From assembly GCF_000764305.2 (NCBI RefSeq), contig NW_025934860.1:1-64000 (forward strand): DNA of 64,000 nucleotides. Reading direction: 5' to 3'. A program made the position numbers and the translations under genes. This DNA comes from Hyalella azteca (taxonomy: Eukaryota; Arthropoda; Malacostraca; Amphipoda; Hyalellidae). This document shows positions 57,926 through 64,000 of the stretch, in pieces. The notes beneath the pieces were generated by a model that searched no databases, was not told where the DNA came from, and worked only from the letters and a program-made list of their open reading frames with translations. The number at the start of each line of letters is the position of its first letter. The first letter of the stretch is position 1.

Positions 57926-60630
57926 AATTATTTCATGTGAATTCTTAGGGCGCTGTACTTTCAACTTGAACGCGACTTTTCATAACAACATCATTATTTT
58001 GAAACTTGTGCCTTTTATAAAAAAAAAACAATCAAATTTACCAATGCGTGGTATCACAATATTTGTGCTTTTGAATAAAATGCACGATGTAATTGAATGA
58101 TCTTTAGAAGCAAGGAAATTCGATTAAATCTAAAGCCCCACTACGTTAAGCTTCTTTCCGTTCATCAACTTTAAAAAGTTCCCTAGAACCGAAATGAGGC
58201 TTATAATAAATAAACAAAGCACACGCTTTCCTTCTAAAACTAATGAATTAAAAAGCTAACAGGTACTCAAGGATTGTAATTTAGCGAATTGCTCGGGTAA
58301 AATAGCATGCTTTGCTCCCTTATTTCTCTTGCTGCTACTCCGACGGTATTACTTACTTACAGTATTACTCGTTTAACTGTGAGGGAGAGTAATAGTTACT
58401 CGCACGTAAAATGTACCTGCTCGAAATTTCATGTACTACGAATATTGAGCTTTTATTTTTTTCGAAATGGCGTAAGGAGTGTCTTTTAGTATTCTTTATC
58501 TGTAATTTTTTAATACAACTACCAAGGATACATTGATGTGATTGAGGATAGAAGCACGAAATTAGTAATTTCCATTGCGATTAAATTCGGAAATCTAGCT
58601 CATAATTTTGCTAAAATATTTCGCACAAAACATCATTGCGGCAACAGTGTAAAATTACTTTTTTAAACTTGCATATTATGCTTTTAGATTATTATATATT
58701 ATGACATATTATGATATGATGTTAATTTTAGTTATCTCCTTGAGACGTTATTGAAGTCAATTACTACTCGTGTCTTTTAATCTTTTTGATTTAAAAATGG
58801 CATTGCTGCAGAGTGCGAAAAATGAAAGTGTTCCAAAAATTTCTTTTGTTGCTTCCGTCAACGAGGATTCCTTGCCTGCTGCCAACTTTCCGCTGTATCT
58901 AATGGTTCCTAAATTACATGAGACGCGTAGCAAACAGACGCATAACTTGCGTTCAAACCACCCCGCGTCCTTTTCAGGAAAGCTAAAAATCCTGCAAAAC
59001 AATTTGTTTATCTTTTTTTTTGATACTGTAAAATGGAAGTTGAAGCAAATTTACGGATTTCTCTTGCACACAATGCTAGAATATCTTACTTTCCCGTTGA
59101 CCAAGAATCGAGCAATTAAGCAGCTTAGTCGTTGTAATAATCGCCAGCATTATTAAGACAATGAACGGAATGTTAGCAACGATAGTTCTCAACTATCTTA
59201 ATAATTAAACTGTAGGCAAGGGCTGCAGCTGTTAGAGCTGCAGGCGTAATTAAGCGTAATTGCCTGCAGGCTCTTCCCGCTTTTCACTTTTGTGTCGCCG
59301 CACAACACTCGTTCACTCAGTGTCACTCCTGGGCTCAATGCAGGGGCCGTCCTATAAACACTTGCATGGAAGCGGGCTAGGTGCACGTTGCGGCCTAAAC
59401 ACACGCAGGGGCTTAGGTGCACGTAGCGACCTATAGGTAAATGTTGCAACCTGACTACACCTTGCGGCCGAATTCTCGTCTATGATTGGTTGGTCTAACT
59501 TGCAACCCTTCCTGTGATTGACTGACGGAATTGCGAACTTTTAACTATTCCTGAATGTACGGCCGCATGTGTGCGAGTATCAGCCAGCTCTTCATTCTGT
59601 AACGATGGGAAGGCAGGTGAGAAGAAATGACTATTATCGCAGCTAAATAAAATACTGTTTGGATCATCTTCACACTTTTTTCCAGCTTGTGATATAACAA
59701 GTTTACATATGAATCTTATCAGTAATTGCTTATTTGTTAGAATAAATGCGCGCCGCAAAGAAAAATTAAACCACCAAATGTAGCCATAACTATAGATAAA
59801 TTTAACACATTTTTTTTAGCAAAATCACATTGTAAAGTCAAATATTACGTCCACCGAAATTTAACAAAGTACGATTGCTTATGACCTTGTACAGTCTTGT
59901 AATATTATTTTTAATTTGTAATCTATATTCGCTACAAATTACCGTTGAGACGTCATTCAACTCATTGTTTAATGATTATTAATATTGTAGGTAACACAAG
60001 GGGATTTCGAATTAATGTGGAATGTGTCATTCAATATCAGTTCATTTCATGGAGCTAGGTGTCTTATAATTTTATCTAGTGTCCTGCCTAAGCATAATAC
60101 GTATATCCTTCACATTGATATTCATAAATCATGTATTCACATTGGCATAGTTCATTTCGATGATATTCATCTTCATCGTTGTTTAAAGATAACTTGGCGA
60201 ATTGTAATTAATAAATTGTAATAATTCAAGTTCAGCCACTTTTCGAGAAAAAATAGAAAGTATTTCATTTAACTCAATATATCGCATTGGCGCGTTTCCA
60301 TCACTTCTATAAAATGAATTCAAGATCGATATCACCATTGGCGATTTTGAGCAAAGGAAATAAATTAATTCCTGCATCACTTGGCCAGTTTTACGTGCAG
60401 AAACTGTGATGTAACGTAAAGAAATGAACGTTGGATATAGCAATGTAATGAGGTCAGCTGCATTGCGGGAGATCTTACTGCAAAAATGCGGCCCTATGAG
60501 CCGCCTAATGGTGCGTGCAAGACATATTGGGTCAGATAAACGGACCAAAGAAATTCATAAATCCGGGAATAATGTTACCAGCCACTTCGGCACGATACAA
60601 CTCTAGTAAGTTACCATATGCTTCATGCAT
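57926..60630. other. Gene-free; long open frame and a GC-rich patch
   Basis: A plus-strand 128-codon frame (58770-59156) has no recognisable domain, and its C-terminal half is AT-biased. At 59225-59480 a GC-rich patch has a 36-bp duplication (TAGGTGCACGTTGCGGCCT at 59378, TAGGTGCACGTAGCGACCT at 59414), followed by the segment resembling 49490-49566. A minus-strand 121-codon frame (60183-60548) is also unrecognised. Confidence 0.4.
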
Positions 60631-62357
60631 CTGTAAAATGAAAGTGGATTCTTGGTTGCAAGTTCTAAAGATCTGTCACTTAAAATAAGATCTTTTTTAG
60701 ATAACAATTAGGCTGATTTGAAGGGTACGTTTGCCGTCAGAAATGGAGGGTTTTTTTTTGCAGAGAGATTTTTTCTTGAAAAAATCTAGATGAAAAATGC
60801 ATCGGCATTTTTTAAACGTGCAATGCATCCCAAGATAGGTGCAGTTGCAGAGTTCACAGAGGTGTAACATTCAAACAATCCAAATCAGCACGACTCTACG
60901 TCTACAAGGTTCCTATGCTGGCATATCAAAGAAATCTGCAGAAATTAAATTATTCATTGTAAAACTACAAATGATCTACATCTACAAATGATCTCTAAAT
61001 TCTAATTCTCTAAATGACCTACATCTAAAACTACAAAATTACAAAGATTTTACAGATTCTAAAAAGCATAATTTGGATCCTGTATTAAAAAAATAAATAT
61101 ATAAATAGAAATCGAGGTATGGTCATTAATGCACCTCAAACTCAATCAAAATTACTTGTTCCAGGAAAATCAGTGATTGAACAAGAGATGAAAGGAAAAA
61201 AAGAAACACTCGGCGCACAAGCGATAAAGCGAAGCCAATAATCAAGCCGCTTTAAAAGAATGTTCTTGGAACCAAAATTTATTGGCCATAATTATTGGTG
61301 ATAAACAATAATTATTGTCGGATGTTTAGATGTTGTGCAGGTGATGCTACAACCGACTTCTAAATATTTTGAGCAGAATACTTTCAGCATAATCAATAAT
61401 ACTAAATTGTTTAAGTTTAAATTTGATTACTTTACTATAATAGAACTAATTCGATCGTACCTCTCCTAGCAGTCAAACATAAAATTTATAAAATTTTTGA
61501 CAAATATTTCGTGATCAATTTCCAATCCCATCTAAGCCCAAGAATGGAACGAATTCGGAAACTGGCCACAATCTGGCTATAAATTGCATCAACAAACTCA
61601 ATTATTAGGTTATCTTCTGATTGAAAATGAAATTTATTAGTTTCTTTCTACCTGTTGACGAGCTTTAAAAAACTCTGATTATGAATACTTAGCACGCATT
61701 GAATATTCTTAGGTTTTTCCTGCTTGGTTGCGATGCCAGGTGTCTGTTCCCAGGGCGTCTCGTCTCATCTCCCCCAAAACTCTGCAAATGGGCAATAAAA
61801 TGGGCCTAAATTTTTATAATATTTTCGCGGTCACTCAGCATCTTCGTAGTAAGTTTACCCGCATAGATGTACTTCGAACGAAACAATGAATAAAGTGGGT
61901 CACGTAAGACCAGAACAAGGCTTCATTCTGCGAGGCTTTGCCGCATTTTTAGATTTACATTGATTTTATTCCTAATAATAAAGTCCAAAGTTTTAATCCA
62001 ATCTTATAGCAAAGGTAATCAATATTTTTTGAGAATTAGATTAGAAATAAATCTGGTAAAATTATGAATATATAATAATTATTAAACACAGCAAAACACA
62101 TCTTGATCAACTATATAAATCTTACAAAAATTATGCTAATGAACGTTCAATGCTCGTTTATAATAACTTTGTTGCACAATGAAAAACTTTGCAACGTTAT
62201 ACTCATAATTTTAGCATCAGGTTACTTAAAAAACTATTTCAGAGTTCGAAAGTTCTCATCAAATGATGAATTCAAGAACAATTACAGTCTCTATTCACGC
62301 TCTCAAGGTAATTTTGAGTAAAAAAAATACTGGCACATCATCAAAACGGATATTCCA

Positions 62358-62395
<38 letters not shown>

Positions 62396-62397
62396 TT
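60631..62397. repeat. Tandem unit, copy 1 (about 1.77 kb)
   Basis: Starts CTGTAAAATGAAAGTGGATT. Its sequence, block by block, is repeated from 62398: GGCTGATTTGAAG, GTGCAATGCATCCCAAGATA, CACGACTCTACGTCTACAAG, ATCGAGGTATGGTCATTAAT, CGATGCCAGGTGTC, GTAAGTTTACCCGCATAGAT and GATGAATTCAAG all recur in order. Copy 1 has an extra expansion near 60965-61050, where ACAAATGATCTACATCTA-like words repeat. It ends in an AT dinucleotide run (62359-62393). No protein family is recognised in any frame. Confidence 0.85.
62359..62393. repeat. (AT)n microsatellite at the unit junction
   Basis: About 17 AT dinucleotides lying exactly between copy 1 and copy 2 of the 1.77-kb unit. Confidence 0.95.
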
Positions 62398-64000
62398 CTG
62401 TAAAATGAAAGTGGATTCTTGGTTGCAAGTTCTAAAGATCTGTCACTTAAAACAAGTTCTTTTTTAGATAATAATTAGGCTGATTTGAAGAGTACGTTCT
62501 CCATCAGAATAGAAAGGTTTTCTTTGGCAGAGAGATTTTTTATTGAAAATATCTAGATGAAAAATGCATCGGAATTTTTTATACGTGCAATGCATCCCAA
62601 GATAGGTGCAGTTGCAGAGTTCACTGAGGTGTAACATTCAAACAATCCAAATTAGCACGACTCTACGTCTACAAGGTTCCTATGCTGGCTTATCAAAGAA
62701 ATCTTCAGAAATTAAATTATTCATTGTAAAACTACAAATGATCCGCAAATGCCAAGATTTTACAGATTCGAAAAAGCATATTTTGGAATCTGTAAAATTA
62801 ATGTATTAAAAAATTAATATAAAAATATAAATCGAGGTATGGTCATTAATGCATCTCAAACTCTATTAAAATAACTTGATCCAGGAAAATCAGTGATTGA
62901 ACAAAAGATGAAAGGAAAAAAAAACACTCGGGGCACAAGCGATCAAGCGAAGCCAATAATCAAGCCGCTTTAAAACAAGGTTCTTGGAACCAAAATTTAG
63001 TGGCCATAATTATTGGTGATAAACGAGAATTATGGTCGGATGTTTAGATGTTGTGCTGGTGATGCTCAAATCGACTTCTAAATATTTTGAGCACAATACA
63101 TTCAGCATAATCAATAACACTGAATTGTTAAACTTTAAATTTGATTACTGTACTTTAATTGAACTAATTCGATTGTACCTCTCCTATAGCAGTCATAAAA
63201 ATTTATAAATTTCTGACAAATATTTCGTAATCAATTTCCAATCCCATCTAAACCAAACAATGAACCGAATTCAGGAACTGGTCACATCCTAGCTATAAAT
63301 TGCATCAACAAACTCAATTATTAGATTATCTTCTGTTTGAAAAGGAAATTTATTAGTTTCTTCCTACCTTTGACGAGCTTTAAAAAATCTGATTATAAAT
63401 ACCTAGCACACATTGAATATTCTTAGGTTTTTCCTGTTTGGTTCCGATGCCAGGTGTCCGTTCCCAGGCCTCTCGTCTCATCTCCCCCAAAACTCTGTAA
63501 ATGGGCAATAAAATGGGCCTAAGTTTTTAGAATAATTTTGCGGTCACTCTGCATCTTCGTAGTAAGTTTACCCGCATAGATGTACTTCGAACGAAACAAT
63601 AAATTAAGTGGGTCACGTAAGACCAGAATACGGCTTAATTCCGCGAGGCATTGCCATGTTTTTAGATTTACGCTGATTTCATATCTAATACTAAAATCTA
63701 AAATTTTAATCCAGTCTTCTAGCAAAGGTCATTAATATTTTTTGAGAATTAGGTTAGAAATAACTAATTTTCATATCTGGTAAAATTGTGAATATTTAAT
63801 AATTATTATGCACAGCTAAACACATGTTGATCAATAATATAAATACTACAGAAATTATACTAATGAACGTTCAATACTCGTTTATAATAACTTTGTCGCA
63901 CAATGAAGAACTTCGCAACGTTATACTCAGAATTTTAGTATCAGTTTTCTTAAAAAACTATTTCAGAGTTCGAAAGTTCTCATCAAATGATGAATTCAAG
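62398..64000. repeat. Tandem unit, copy 2 (runs off the window)
   Basis: Head-to-tail copy of 60631-62276 with scattered substitutions and small indels; overall it is 43 bp shorter up to the point where the window ends (GATGAATTCAAG at 64000 corresponds to 62276). Moderate divergence suggests an old duplication. Whether further units follow cannot be seen. Confidence 0.85.

Noticed and set aside
57713..57964. Asn-rich protein on the minus strand
   Set aside because: It is simply the translation of the ATT microsatellite.
58770..59156. 128-codon plus-strand frame as a gene
   Set aside because: No domain, signal or composition distinguishes it; a frame of this length is not surprising in 64 kb, and a minus frame overlaps it.
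60183..60548. 121-codon minus-strand frame as a gene
   Set aside because: No recognisable motif and no supporting splice or repeat evidence.
1..64000. tRNA, rRNA, CRISPR arrays, bacterial operons
   Set aside because: I looked for T-loop GGTTCRAAT-type boxes, rRNA core words, regularly spaced short repeats and tightly packed ORFs, and found none that hold up. Weak tRNA-derived SINEs could have been missed by eye.

Overview
The window looks like nuclear DNA from an invertebrate animal. It is AT-rich with scattered CpG-containing patches, has long stretches without coding signal, and carries decayed CR1/L2-type LINEs, Penelope-like retroelement fragments, short TIR elements, minisatellites and microsatellites. 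Two runs of N show that it is part of a scaffolded draft assembly. I cannot place it to phylum. No intact protein-coding gene, rRNA, tRNA or CRISPR array could be supported. The longest N-free open frames are about 130 codons, the size expected by chance in 64 kb, and the only ones I recognise come from mobile elements.

Layout. 0-5 kb: an unrecognised coding-like patch (615-800), the 3' end of a LINE (1505-1893, minus), a dispersed 180-bp repeat (first copy about 2.5 kb) and a 419-bp inverted-repeat element (3576-3994). 5-22 kb: AT-rich low-complexity DNA and three minisatellites (66-bp units at 9.2 kb, 168-bp units at 16.6 kb, about 45-bp units at 17.9 kb). 22.7-26.9 kb: a retroelement cluster. 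It holds an antisense degenerate Penelope GIY-YIG fragment, a LINE endonuclease start cut by a 59-base gap, a second Penelope C-terminus followed by a hammerhead-like motif, and a piggyBac-like MITE bounded by TTAA. 28-46 kb: dispersed and local duplications, several perfect snap-back hairpins and GC-rich patches without recognisable genes. 48.3-49.4 kb: a broken CR1-like reverse transcriptase (minus). 56.7-57.3 kb: a 138-base gap, a perfect C/G-rich hairpin belonging to a repeat also present at 41.2-41.5 kb, and an uncut Nextera mosaic-end junction, which is a sequencing artefact. 57.75-57.93 kb: an ATT microsatellite. 60.6-64 kb: two head-to-tail copies of a roughly 1.77-kb unit, the second running off the end.

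The elements do not form a pathway. The window is best read as intergenic or intronic DNA shaped by transposon insertion, decay and tandem duplication, with at least one definite assembly or library artefact. I found no convincing new biological system. The most useful leads are the Penelope/hammerhead cluster, the hairpin repeat family with a shared reading frame, and the 1.77-kb tandem unit.
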